The notes under the pieces: generated by a model
Seen by the model: only the letters and a program-made list of their open reading frames with translations
Databases searched by the model: none
Told to the model about the DNA's origin: nothing
Program-made: the position numbers and the translations under genes
Shown here: positions 51,126-59,873 of the stretch, one piece after another
Position numbering within the stretch: the stretch's first letter is position 1
How the letters are laid out: each line of letters begins with the position of its first letter
Assembly: GCA_016234555.1 (NCBI GenBank)
Contig: JACRBJ010000065.1
Coordinates: 182,868-246,867 of the forward strand
Source: Chloroflexota bacterium
Lineage (GTDB): Bacteria; Chloroflexota; Anaerolineae; Anaerolineales; Villigracilaceae
DNA: 64,000 bases
Reading direction: 5' to 3'

Positions 51126-52088
51126 CTAACTATTACCCATTAAACCCTTTGAATCGATTTCCAACCCATCCAGCAGATTCTTGATCGTATTCCAGTGGAC
51201 TCTCTCCCATGCGGCGGGACTGGAATTGGAGTTGTGCGGGGCAAGCATGACGTTGTCCATCTTCAAGAGCGGACTATCCTTCGGAAGCGGCTCATACTCG
51301 AAGACATCCAACGCCGCGCCACCGATCTGTCCCGACTGGAGGGCGGCGACGAGGGCTTTCTCGTCCACGATGGGACCGCGCGCGGTGTTGACCAGCACTG
51401 CTGTGGATTTCATCTTCGCCAACGTCTTTGCGTTGATGAGGTGATGCGAAGTCGGATTCAAATCGCAGTTGACGGACACAAAATCGGATTCAGAGAGTAG
51501 AGATTGGAGATTGGTAATTTGAATGCCCGTCTCGGAGACAAAGACATGGTCAACTTCCACAATATCGGTGCCGAGGACTTTCATGCCGAAGGCTTTTGCG
51601 CGGCGGGTGACCGCCTTGCCAATATTGCCAATGCCAACGACTCCCAGCGTGCATTCGCTGAGGGTTTTACCTGGGATTTTTTCCCATTCGCCGCGCTTCA
51701 TCGCGGCATCCATCCACGGCTGACGGCGGGCGAAGGCAAGCAGGTAGCCGAGGACGGTATCGGAGACGGGGGTGGTAAAAGCATTCAGTGTGCGACCAAG
51801 CCTCACCCCAAACTGCGAACAGGCTTCGGCGGAGATCGAGTCCACGCCCGTTCCCCACTTCGAGATGACCTTCAGTCGCGGGACGCAGGCTTCGATCACG
51901 CGCGGCGTGTATCTGTCGTCGCCGCAGATGGTTCCATCGAACTGACCCGCGAACTTGAGCAGGTCTTCCTCCTCCATGCGTTCCTGTACGTTTGGCACAA
52001 TGAGGTCAATTCCATATTTATCGAACACAGGTTTGAAACGATCTACAAACGGGATCATGTAGGGAGCGGTCATCAAAACGGTTGGCAT
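51126..52088 (-). CDS. D-isomer-specific 2-hydroxyacid dehydrogenase
   Basis: 320 residues. The NAD loop is LGVVGIGNIGKAVTRRA, and the catalytic triad is Arg in NTARGPIVDE, Glu in FEYEPLP and His in APHNSN. It is most like phosphoglycerate dehydrogenase-type enzymes lacking the ACT domain. The ATG overlaps the stop of the sulfatase-like gene region by position (1 nt gap), so they may be co-transcribed. A heptamer array at 51492-51519 codes TNLQSLLS in the linker before the C-terminal lobe. Confidence 0.9.
   Translation of the reverse strand: MPTVLMTAPYMIPFVDRFKPVFDKYGIDLIVPNVQERMEEEDLLKFAGQFDGTICGDDRYTPRVIEACVPRLKVISKWGTGVDSISAEACSQFGVRLGRTLNAFTTPVSDTVLGYLLAFARRQPWMDAAMKRGEWEKIPGKTLSECTLGVVGIGNIGKAVTRRAKAFGMKVLGTDIVEVDHVFVSETGIQITNLQSLLSESDFVSVNCDLNPTSHHLINAKTLAKMKSTAVLVNTARGPIVDEKALVAALQSGQIGGAALDVFEYEPLPKDSPLLKMDNVMLAPHNSNSSPAAWERVHWNTIKNLLDGLEIDSKGLMGNS
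51492..51519. repeat. heptanucleotide array (RGAGATT) in CDS
   Basis: Four 7-nt units related to AGAGATT/GGAGATT inside the 2-hydroxyacid dehydrogenase gene. Confidence 0.55.
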
Positions 52089-53612
52089 TTATTCACCACA
52101 GGTATTTTGGATTTCGGAAAAATCGTATAACTTCGGGACGGGCGAGAAGTAACTGGCATCGTCAAGAATATCATATTTGCCGCCAAAGTACGCGTTGAAA
52201 ATCAGGCGGAAGGTGTTGACGGGCGTGATGGTCGGATACAACTCGTCGTTGTGTTCGGGCAGGTAATAGGCGTTGAGAATCCACATGCGGCGTTCCTGAG
52301 TTTGCATCCAGGGACCGTGGTCGCCTTGCAGGATGATGATCGGCGGCGTGTCCGATTCCGCGAGCAGGGTGTCAATCGCATCCAACGTCTTTTTGTTGAG
52401 CCAGGTCAACTGGTTGGTATAACCTTCCGTAAATTTTTTGGCGGGATATTTTTGCTGGTCGTCCCAGAAATCGGCGGGGTGCGTGGGATTGCCTTCGGCG
52501 TCGAACACAAACGGCGGATGCGGCGAAATGACGTGGATGTACGCGAAGGTCGGCTCAGGCATGTTTGCCATGTCATCCATGTTATCGAAGACGCTGTTGA
52601 AGCGGTCGCGGAATAATTGTCCAAGCACTGCGTCGGGGTCCACCAAACCAAAATCTATGGCGTAGCGCCCAAGCGTCGTCCGCAGGAAAAGCCCCTCGAA
52701 CTCGCTCATGCCTGAGGTCAACGGCGGCGGCTCGATAAAAATGTCGGCATCCCTCAACTCGTTCCAGGCAAAGCCCGTCGCAAAGTTGACCGTCTTGTAA
52801 CCCATGTTCTCGAAGTTGTATCGCGCCGCGCTGTGCTTGAGCGAATTCCACAAGGTACGGCGCGCCGTGCTTTCGGGCTTGAACCTGCTGTCGAGTTCCT
52901 GCAAGTACGTCATGTTCAACGACGACGCGAGCGAAATCTCGGTGCGGACGTAATTGCTCATGCTGCAATCGGCGACGTAAAATCCACGCTCCCTGAGGGC
53001 ATTCAGGAATTCGGTGTTGTCGTAGTCGAATGCCGATTTCAGCAAATCCTGGCGTGTGTACATGTCGAGGATGATGTAATAGACGTCAGGCGGATTTGCC
53101 GGCGCGACGAGGTCGGCCTGGATGGGAGCGTTATTCGCGCCCAGGGCGTGTGCGCTTCGCGTCCCGTCCTCGAAGCTGACCTGCGACCCAGACATGATCA
53201 ACAGGGACAGCGCCACCGTGTTCAGTGTGGAGGCTGCCGAAGCAAAGGTCAGCTTTGGGCGGGTCGCCCAGAACAAGGTCAGGGCAAACAGAATCCCCCA
53301 GCCAAGAATCAGCCAGGACGCATAGACGGCATCGGGATATTTTTCGTCAACGTAGATGTAGGCATGTCCAAAGGTGAAGAACAACGCCAGCCAGAGCGCG
53401 GTCAGGAATGCAGCTTTGTGCGGCTTCCTAAAGAACAGCCAGAAGACAAAGTACAGCAGTCCGCCGAACGCAACCGAAACCAACAGCGGACGAATCACCG
53501 CCGCGGGCTGGACCTCGCCCGTGTTGGCGTTGAGCAACGCCAGCGCAGGATACGCGCTGAGGACAAGCGGGTACCAGGGAAAATTGAAAATTTTTGAGAG
53601 GGATCGTTTCAT
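52089..53612 (-). CDS. membrane-anchored sulfatase/alkaline-phosphatase-superfamily protein
   Basis: 507 residues with four or five N-terminal helices and an extracytoplasmic domain from about 170. VYYIILDMYTRQDLL is the first metal-binding block and ILQGDHGPW the D-H-G block of the alkaline phosphatase superfamily, as in LTA synthase-like and phosphoethanolamine transferases. It may transfer or hydrolyse a phospho- or sulfo-group on an envelope polymer. Start 53612 (MKRSLSKIFNF) is chosen for its signal-anchor; neither this nor the ATG at 53645 has a good ribosome site. Confidence 0.75.
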   Translation of the reverse strand: MKRSLSKIFNFPWYPLVLSAYPALALLNANTGEVQPAAVIRPLLVSVAFGGLLYFVFWLFFRKPHKAAFLTALWLALFFTFGHAYIYVDEKYPDAVYASWLILGWGILFALTLFWATRPKLTFASAASTLNTVALSLLIMSGSQVSFEDGTRSAHALGANNAPIQADLVAPANPPDVYYIILDMYTRQDLLKSAFDYDNTEFLNALRERGFYVADCSMSNYVRTEISLASSLNMTYLQELDSRFKPESTARRTLWNSLKHSAARYNFENMGYKTVNFATGFAWNELRDADIFIEPPPLTSGMSEFEGLFLRTTLGRYAIDFGLVDPDAVLGQLFRDRFNSVFDNMDDMANMPEPTFAYIHVISPHPPFVFDAEGNPTHPADFWDDQQKYPAKKFTEGYTNQLTWLNKKTLDAIDTLLAESDTPPIIILQGDHGPWMQTQERRMWILNAYYLPEHNDELYPTITPVNTFRLIFNAYFGGKYDILDDASYFSPVPKLYDFSEIQNTCGE

Positions 53613-53693
53613 AAGGAGACGTCTATTTAACCACTCTTTTGCCATTCGTCAAACGGCGTGTGAACTGTCTCCTCACAAAGTATAATCGCCGTT

Positions 53694-56078
53694 ATGGACA
53701 GCAAGACACTCAACGTTCTCGAATATCCAAAAATCCTCGACCGCCTGGCGGGATTCTGCGACTTCTCCGCTTCGATGGAGCTGGCTCGTTCGCTGGAGCC
53801 GACCTCTTCTTTTGAACTGGCAACCGCCCGCCTTGCGGAAACCAGCGAAGCCTGCAAACTACTTTCGATTCAGGGTATGGGAGTCGGCGCGGCGCACGAC
53901 ATCCGCCCGCAGGCTGACCTTGCCGCGCGCGGCGGCGTGCTCGACCCGCAGGCGCTGCTTGATGTGAAATCCACGCTGATCTCGTGCCGCGAACTCAAGA
54001 AGGCGTTCGAAAAGCGGACGGAGGAATATCCCCGCCTGACACAAACGGCGCTTGGTTTGCCCGACACGCACGGCTTGGTGGATTCGATCTCCCGTATCCT
54101 TTCGGATCGCGGCGAGATTTTGGATTCTGCCTCGCCCAAACTTGGCGACATTCGCCGCGAACTGAAAGTGGCACACGACCGTCTGATGAGCCGCCTGCAA
54201 AAGTACGTCACCGACTCGAAGACGGTTTCGATGCTGCAGGAGCCAATCGTCACCCAGCGCGACGGGCGCTATGTGATTCCGCTGCGCTCCGAGTTCAAGG
54301 GCAAGATCAAAGCCATCGTCCATGATTCCTCATCCAGCGGCGCGACCCTGTTCATCGAGCCGTTGCCCGTCGTCGAAGCCAACAATCAACTCCGCGAGTT
54401 GCAACTCGCCGAACGAGATGAAGAACGCCGCATTCTGGCGGAAATCTCGCGTCAAATTGGCGAACACGCCGTCGAGTTGAAATATGGTGTGGAAAATCTC
54501 GCCGCTCTGGATTTGGCGTTTGCGAAGGCGAAGTACGCCGAAGAGTTGCGGGCGAATGCTCCTGTTCTGCATGAGTTCAACGTTAAACGTTCAACGTCAA
54601 ACGTTCAACGCCTGCAACTCATCCGCGCCCGCCACCCGCTGCTCGACCCCGCCACCGTCGTCGCGATTGACGTTGACCCCGCGCCGGGCACACAAGCCAT
54701 CGTCATCACGGGACCCAACACCGGCGGCAAGACCGTCTCGCTCAAAACGGTGGGACTGCTGGCATTGATGGCGCAAAGCGGACTCCACATCCCCGCCCAA
54801 AGCGGATCGGAATTGCCCTGCTTCCACTCGGTCTGGGCTAACATCGGCGACGAACAATCCATCGAGCAGTCGCTTTCCACGTTCAGCGGACACATCACCA
54901 ACATCATCCGCATCCTCAAAAAAATCGACAGCCGCTCGCTGGTCATCTTCGACGAGCTTGGTTCGGGAACCGACCCGCAGGAGGGCGCGGCAATCGCGCG
55001 GGCGATTTTGAGTCACCTGCTCGAATCGGGCGCGATGACTTTGGTCGCCACGCACTACCCCGAACTCAAAACCTTCGCGCACAGCACCGAGCACGTGGTC
55101 AATGCCTCGCTGGAATTCGACATCAAAACCCTGCGCCCAACCTACAAGCTGACCCTTGGCCTGCCGGGACGCTCCAACGCCCTGCTCATCGCGCAAAAGC
55201 TTGGGCTGGCGCAATCCATCATCGACTCGGCGCGGGCGGAGATCAACCCGCTGGATTTGCGCGCCGACAAACTGCTGGACGACATCCGCAAGGAACGCAA
55301 CCGCACGTCACGCGAACGTGAGAAGCTGGAAAAGGCGCGGGCGAAGCTCGAAGCTGAAACCCGCGAACTGGAGAAGCGTCTCGAAAAGATCGAAGACGAA
55401 CGCCGTGAGACTTTGGCGAAAGCCCGCGCGGAAGGCGAACTCGAAGTGGCGGTGCTGAAACGAAACATCGACTCGCTGAAAGCGCAGTTGAAGAAAGCCA
55501 GCCAGCCTTTGCAAGCCATCAAAGCCATCGAAGAGAAGATGGAAAAGATGGAGGAGAAGGTCGAGCAGCCCGTCGAGCGAAAAAGTAACCAGCTATCAGT
55601 TGGCAGTAATCAGTTGCTGCGTCTGGGTGAACGAGTCACTGTCAGCACGTTGAATGCCGAGGGGGTGGTGACAGCCTTGGGCGAGTCCGACGCCGAAGTC
55701 CAAATCGGCACGGTGCGGATGCGGGCAAGGCTGTCAGATTTGATTCGGAAGTCCAAGGGCGAGGTTGAGTCGAAGGTCGAAAGTCGAAAGTCAGACGTTG
55801 AACGTTCAACTTTAAACGTGAAAGCTTCCCCCGGCATGGAAGTGGACCTGCGCGGGTTGATGGCGGAGGATGCGCTCGATAAAATGGAAAGATACCTGGA
55901 GCAGGCTTTCCTGGCGGGACTGCCTTTCGTGCGGATCATCCACGGCAAGGGGACGGGCAGACTGCGGCAGGCGGTGCGCGAGGCGCTGCGCGGACACGAG
56001 TACGTCAAGTCGTTCGAGGAGGGCGGGGACAAGGAAGGCGGCGAGGGCGTGACCGTGGCGAAGCTGAAAAGCGGATAG
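53694..56078 (+). CDS. mutS2: endonuclease MutS2
   Basis: 794 residues. Core and clamp lead to the ATPase with Walker A GPNTGGKT (about 340-347), LVIFDELGSGTDPQEG (Walker B/D-loop), a coiled coil (about 515-600), a KOW-like domain, and a C-terminal Smr nuclease domain (VDLRGLMAEDAL, IHGKGTGRLR). MutS2 resolves branched DNA and rescues collided ribosomes. Three heptanucleotide arrays lie in frame at residues 294-305, 629-640 and 692-710, each at a domain boundary. TATAAT lies 17 nt upstream. Confidence 0.94.
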   Translation: MDSKTLNVLEYPKILDRLAGFCDFSASMELARSLEPTSSFELATARLAETSEACKLLSIQGMGVGAAHDIRPQADLAARGGVLDPQALLDVKSTLISCRELKKAFEKRTEEYPRLTQTALGLPDTHGLVDSISRILSDRGEILDSASPKLGDIRRELKVAHDRLMSRLQKYVTDSKTVSMLQEPIVTQRDGRYVIPLRSEFKGKIKAIVHDSSSSGATLFIEPLPVVEANNQLRELQLAERDEERRILAEISRQIGEHAVELKYGVENLAALDLAFAKAKYAEELRANAPVLHEFNVKRSTSNVQRLQLIRARHPLLDPATVVAIDVDPAPGTQAIVITGPNTGGKTVSLKTVGLLALMAQSGLHIPAQSGSELPCFHSVWANIGDEQSIEQSLSTFSGHITNIIRILKKIDSRSLVIFDELGSGTDPQEGAAIARAILSHLLESGAMTLVATHYPELKTFAHSTEHVVNASLEFDIKTLRPTYKLTLGLPGRSNALLIAQKLGLAQSIIDSARAEINPLDLRADKLLDDIRKERNRTSREREKLEKARAKLEAETRELEKRLEKIEDERRETLAKARAEGELEVAVLKRNIDSLKAQLKKASQPLQAIKAIEEKMEKMEEKVEQPVERKSNQLSVGSNQLLRLGERVTVSTLNAEGVVTALGESDAEVQIGTVRMRARLSDLIRKSKGEVESKVESRKSDVERSTLNVKASPGMEVDLRGLMAEDALDKMERYLEQAFLAGLPFVRIIHGKGTGRLRQAVREALRGHEYVKSFEEGGDKEGGEGVTVAKLKSG
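54575..54609. repeat. heptanucleotide array, GTTNAAC family, in mutS2
   Basis: Five units, three of them exactly GTTCAAC, coding EFNVKRSTSNVQ just before the ATPase domain. Same family as 9861. Confidence 0.9.
55580..55614. repeat. heptanucleotide array, NNNCAGT family, in mutS2
   Basis: Four to five units ending in AGT with 7-nt period, coding KSNQLSVGSNQLL between the coiled coil and the KOW-like domain. Same family as 9524. Confidence 0.85.
55769..55824. repeat. heptanucleotide array, GTCGAAA/GTTNAAC family, in mutS2
   Basis: Eight 7-nt units, running from GTCGAAA-type into GTTCAAC-type, coding SKVESRKSDVERSTLNVKA directly before the Smr domain. It links the two heptamer families in one array. 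Confidence 0.9.
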
Positions 56079-56166
56079 TACCTTTTGGCGAACGGCTTGC
56101 GATTCCGTATGCCGCAGTGAAGGAAAGAAGATATATAATTAAAAAAACTCAAACAGGGAGCCGACG

Positions 56167-56409
56167 ATGTCGATTGATGAAGCCGTTCAAAAAATGACTG
56201 ACCTGATCAAAGCCGCCTGCGCGAGCGCCGAAATCAAATCCGCCAAGATGTCGGATGAGGAGGCGCGGCTTTCGGTCTATGCCCCTGCGGGCGACATGCA
56301 AAAGATCAAGGACGCGACGTTCATGCCTGCGATGGATATGTTGAACAACGACGGGATGGATGTGCAGGTCTTTGTCTATGACAAGGATGCGCCGCCTTTG
56401 AAAGGATGA
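56167..56409 (+). CDS. small hypothetical protein
   Basis: 80 residues (MSIDEAVQKMTDLIKAACAS ... VQVFVYDKDAPPLKG), soluble, mixed alpha/beta, no Cys pair other than a single Cys. GGGAGCCGACG precedes the ATG. No family recognised. An intrinsic terminator follows 27 nt after the stop. Confidence 0.6.
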   Translation: MSIDEAVQKMTDLIKAACASAEIKSAKMSDEEARLSVYAPAGDMQKIKDATFMPAMDMLNNDGMDVQVFVYDKDAPPLKG

Positions 56410-56435
56410 GGGCTGAACGCTTCGCGTGAATGATA

Positions 56436-56470
56436 AAAAAGGCTCTTCTTCGCGAAGAGCCTTTTTGTTT
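56436..56470. terminator. intrinsic terminator, usable in both directions
   Basis: AAAAAGGCTCTTC, loop TTCGC, and complementary arm followed by TTTTTGTTT. It separates the 80-residue gene from the convergent toxin-antitoxin pair. Confidence 0.88.
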
Positions 56471-56478
56471 ATCGTTTT

Positions 56479-56799
56479 TTATTTTCTTTCCGCCACCTGC
56501 CGCGCCACTGACCTGTGTATTTTATACTTTCGAGCAGGGACTTTTTCCATTAATTGAATCAGCGAGCGCAAAGCCTCGTTGACAGATTCTGAATCTGAAA
56601 AATATTCAAGCACATCGGGAGCCAGCAATACCGTACCCTCTGCCAGTGTGTAATGATTGACAACAGTTGTTCCATCAGCCTTCGTTACATGGACTGTATA
56701 GCCTTTATCGAGTGGACGATAAAATTTTCCGCGTTCCGCCTTGCTGAAATCGTATTCAGCGCGCATTTCCTCGTTTTTATTCTTTTTAGTTGTTTTCAT
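56479..56799 (-). CDS. BrnT-associated antitoxin-like protein
   Basis: 106 residues. MRAEYDFSKAERGKFYRP is the N-terminal signature of small proteins encoded next to BrnT or HicA-type toxins; a basic start (MKTTKKNKNEE) precedes it. It overlaps the upstream toxin gene by 14 nt. It should neutralise the toxin and may autorepress, although the usual ribbon-helix-helix is not evident. Confidence 0.72.
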   Translation of the reverse strand: MKTTKKNKNEEMRAEYDFSKAERGKFYRPLDKGYTVHVTKADGTTVVNHYTLAEGTVLLAPDVLEYFSDSESVNEALRSLIQLMEKVPARKYKIHRSVARQVAERK

Positions 56800-57067
56800 A
56801 TTTTTTCTTCTCGGCTTTTGTCGCCTTCCTGGCGCTTATCAATCGGATTCTTTCTGTTCGATAGGTATGGATGACGGTCAATAAACGCCTTATTACAGAT
56901 ATGCCAATTGAAATAAATCGTTCTTCATCTTCTGAATGGTCGGGGTCTGAAATCGTGGCAATTTTGGGATCATTGAAAATGGTTGCGCCTTCCTCAAAGC
57001 TGACTTCATGCTTTTTGAGGTTGCTTTTTGCCTTTTCATCATCCCATTCAAATTCGGAGTTTTTCAT
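56786..57067 (-). CDS. brnT: BrnT-family toxin (DUF497)
   Basis: 93 residues. FEWDDEKAKSNLKKHEVSFEEGATIF and RIRLISARKATKAEKKKYE are the two diagnostic blocks of BrnT, a RelE-fold ribonuclease toxin; catalytic basic residues lie in RRLLTVIHTYRTERIRLIS. Toxin precedes antitoxin, as in brnTA operons. Confidence 0.9.
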   Translation of the reverse strand: MKNSEFEWDDEKAKSNLKKHEVSFEEGATIFNDPKIATISDPDHSEDEERFISIGISVIRRLLTVIHTYRTERIRLISARKATKAEKKKYENN

Positions 57068-57147
57068 AACATTTGCCTTGCCAAATTATACTCTCTCTGC
57101 CTGAGTCTGCAAAAATTATGGAAAGTAGTTGTACAATTAGGGACAGA

Positions 57148-57189
57148 AAGTCGCAAGTTGAAGGTCAACGAGTTGACGAGGAACGAGGG
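57148..57189. repeat. degenerate heptanucleotide array before the STAND gene
   Basis: About six degenerate units (AAGTYGN to ACGAGGN) end 5 nt before the ATG at 57195 and double as a purine-rich ribosome site. Confidence 0.5.
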
Positions 57190-57194
57190 TAGAG

Positions 57195-59648
57195 ATGGCA
57201 GGAAGCAAAGGTTCCAAAAGCACAAAGGTACAGAATCAGCCTGCGGAGACGCAGGGAAATATTCACGTCGGTGGAAATGTTGCTGGCAACAACAACGTTA
57301 TCGGCAACAATAACGTCATCAATTATTGCGCTGCCAACGGCGAAAAACGCGAGATGCGGACAGGGTGGTTTTTTGGTCATCGCTACGGAGATTTGGCGAC
57401 ATTTACTGGGCGAGCAGATGAATTCAAAATGCTAGATGAGTGGCTGGCGAACGACCATGAAGCCCTGCTCATGTTGCGCGCACTGGGCGGATTTGGCAAA
57501 TCCGCGCTGGCGTGGACGTGGTTCAACCGCGTAGATCGTGAGCAATGGCAGACAGCGGTCTGGTGGTCGTTCTATGAAAAGGAATCGGGCTTTGAGAATT
57601 TTCTGTCCGAGACGCTGAAACATCTCGGCGTGGAGGTCAAACAGTCGGCGCGACAGCAGGTCAATGATTTGCTGGAAGCGATGCGCGGGACGAACATCCT
57701 GATCGTGCTGGACGGCTTCGAGCGCTTGCTGCGTCAATACGGTCGGATGGATGCGGCGCTGCAAAGCGATGACGAGGACGCCGACATTGATCCATCCCAG
57801 CGCGATTGCTCCTCCCCGCTGACGGAAACCTTCCTGCGCGGTTTGAGCGGCGCGGGCATGAAGTCCAAGGTTTTGATGACCACGCGCCTGTGTCCGCGCG
57901 CCCTGGAGAGCGCCGACGGCAAACTGCTCAAAGGCTGCCGCGATGAGTCGCTCGCCGCCTTCTCGCCCGAGGACGCGGTGACGTACTTCCACAACGAAGG
58001 CATTGCCGCCACGCGCGCGGAGATTCTCGCTGCCTGTTCCGCCTACGGCTATCACCCGTTGAGTTTGAGCCTGCTGGTCGGTTTGATCAATGAAGACCAT
58101 GAACATCGTGGCGATATTGCGGCGGTGAAGAATCTGGAAATTTTCGATAACGTCAAAGCCAGAAGACATCACGTTTTGGAACGCGCGTATGAAAGTTTAG
58201 CCCCCGAGCGCAGGGACTTGCTGAGCAAGATTTCCTGCTTTCGCGGCTCGATGGAATACGCAGCGCTCAAAAAGGTGTTCCCCAGCCCCGACCTGGACAA
58301 AGCCCTGCTCGACCTGCGCAAGCGCGGACTGCTGCAATACGCGGGCGAGTCCCAACGCTATGATATGCACCCGATCGTGCGGCATTATGCCTACGACCAT
58401 TTCACCGATGAGAAGCGGCGCAAAGAGGCGCACGTCCAACTTGCCATGCACTTTATTGACGCCATGCCCGCGCCAAACAAGAAGGTGAAAACGCTGGAAG
58501 ACCTCGCGCCCGTTATCGAACTGTATCATCACATGGTGGGGGCGGGGAATTTGGATGAGGCATTGAAGTTGTTTTATGATCGAATAGACAAATCAAGTTT
58601 TTATCAATTTGGCGCATATCAACTACGCATTGAACTTTTCCGTGCTTTGTTTCTTGACGGCGAAGATGCGCCGCCGCGCCTGACAAGGAAGGATTACCAA
58701 GCATATACTCTCAACGGACTCGCCACATCCTACTCTCAGAGTGGAAGGCCGCGTCGCGCTGTGCCACTGCTGGAAATGCACAATGCTATTTACGAAAAAA
58801 CGGGCGACAAGGGAAATCTCGCCATTGGGGTGGGGAATTTGGCGCACAGAAATATAGACCTTGGTGCGCTGAACGCCGCGGAACGCAACCTGCGCCGCCG
58901 TATTGTCCTGTGCCGCGAGATTGCGGATGACTTTAGCGAAGCCATTGGTCATCAGGAATTGGGACGCACTTTATCCTATCGCGGTGCATGGAAAGAAGCA
59001 GAGCAGGAATTGAGCACAGGGCTGAAGTCATATGAGAAACATAATGAAGTTCAATCGCAAAGCGTTATTTGGTCACACCGCGCCCTGCGTTTTTTGCTGC
59101 TCGCAAGGGAGGCGGTTGCTAATAATCAATCGCAAATCGATAATCTAAAATCGTCAATCGAATGTGCCCAACGAGCCCTTGAACTGGCAGATGAAGAGGC
59201 AAAGCAAAGATACTCACATCCAAGAGATTATGTTCGCGCTTACTGGCTGCTTGGTGCGGCATATTGCGCCAATAACGAATTGACACTGGCAGAAGAAAAC
59301 CTGTCCAAAGCGCTCAATCTCTGTCGGCAAATCAACATGGTTGACCATGAAGCCGACATCCTGCTCGACCTGGCGCGACTGCGCTACGCTCAAGGCGATT
59401 TCAAGGACGCGCAGGAAAAAGCGTCCGAGGCGCTGGTGATCACGGAGCGCAGCGGGTATGTGTTGCAGGGGGCGGATGTGAATTTGTTTCTCGCCCAATA
59501 CGCGCTGGAGCAGGAGAAGGACAAAGTCAAGGCAAAGGAATATGCCGAAATTGCGCTGAAACTCGCCACGTGCGACGGTCCGCCGTATTATTACAAGGTG
59601 GCATATGAAGAGGCGGAGAGGATGTTGGAGAAGTTAGGGAAATCGTAA
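57195..59648 (+). CDS. STAND NTPase with NB-ARC-like core and C-terminal TPR repeats
   Basis: 817 residues. Residues 20-43 form a Gly/Asn repeat (GNIHVGGNVAGNNNVIGNNN). The NTPase has FTGRADE, Walker A ALGGFGKSALA (98-103), Walker B LIVLDGFERLL, and a winged-helix region with MHPIVRHYAY. From about 430 the protein is TPR-like helical repeats. STAND proteins sense a ligand with the repeats and signal by oligomerising; many are antiphage sensors. No effector domain is fused to the N-terminus, which starts directly with the linker-like repeat. An AATCNNN heptamer array encodes NNQSQIDNLKSS at residues 643-656. Confidence 0.87.
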   Translation: MAGSKGSKSTKVQNQPAETQGNIHVGGNVAGNNNVIGNNNVINYCAANGEKREMRTGWFFGHRYGDLATFTGRADEFKMLDEWLANDHEALLMLRALGGFGKSALAWTWFNRVDREQWQTAVWWSFYEKESGFENFLSETLKHLGVEVKQSARQQVNDLLEAMRGTNILIVLDGFERLLRQYGRMDAALQSDDEDADIDPSQRDCSSPLTETFLRGLSGAGMKSKVLMTTRLCPRALESADGKLLKGCRDESLAAFSPEDAVTYFHNEGIAATRAEILAACSAYGYHPLSLSLLVGLINEDHEHRGDIAAVKNLEIFDNVKARRHHVLERAYESLAPERRDLLSKISCFRGSMEYAALKKVFPSPDLDKALLDLRKRGLLQYAGESQRYDMHPIVRHYAYDHFTDEKRRKEAHVQLAMHFIDAMPAPNKKVKTLEDLAPVIELYHHMVGAGNLDEALKLFYDRIDKSSFYQFGAYQLRIELFRALFLDGEDAPPRLTRKDYQAYTLNGLATSYSQSGRPRRAVPLLEMHNAIYEKTGDKGNLAIGVGNLAHRNIDLGALNAAERNLRRRIVLCREIADDFSEAIGHQELGRTLSYRGAWKEAEQELSTGLKSYEKHNEVQSQSVIWSHRALRFLLLAREAVANNQSQIDNLKSSIECAQRALELADEEAKQRYSHPRDYVRAYWLLGAAYCANNELTLAEENLSKALNLCRQINMVDHEADILLDLARLRYAQGDFKDAQEKASEALVITERSGYVLQGADVNLFLAQYALEQEKDKVKAKEYAEIALKLATCDGPPYYYKVAYEEAERMLEKLGKS
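59121..59162. repeat. heptanucleotide array, AATCNNN family, in the STAND gene
   Basis: Six consecutive AATCNNN-type units in frame within the TPR region. Same family as the array before surE (20127) and in the bi-domain oxidoreductase (9421). Confidence 0.88.
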
Positions 59649-59666
59649 ATTGGGTATCGGGTATTG

Positions 59667-59695
59667 GTAGGGACGCAGCAATGCTGTGTCCCTAC
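59667..59695. repeat. REP-like palindrome after the STAND gene
   Basis: Arm GTAGGGACGCAGC with loop AAT and a complementary arm with one G-T pair. Same family as 34476-34510. Confidence 0.85.
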
Positions 59696-59755
59696 ATTTT
59701 TGGTGATTGCATCGCACGGGCAGGTTCTCCCCGCCCTATTGTTATTACCACAATC

Positions 59756-59779
59756 TAGGGCGACAGAACGTCGCCCCTA
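59756..59779. repeat. REP-like palindrome, second copy after the STAND gene
   Basis: TAGGGCGAC and GTCGCCCCTA arms around AGAAC. A third related string (GCACGGGCAGGTTCTCCCCGCCC) lies between the two at 59713. The remainder of 59649-59873 shows no gene. Confidence 0.7.
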
Positions 59780-59873
59780 CTGTGTCTTGTTGAAAAGCAA
59801 TTGGATAAATGCTATAGTGGTTTCATGAATTGGGCGATGCGATTTCAAAGTCGGAATGGAGGCAAATCAGGTC

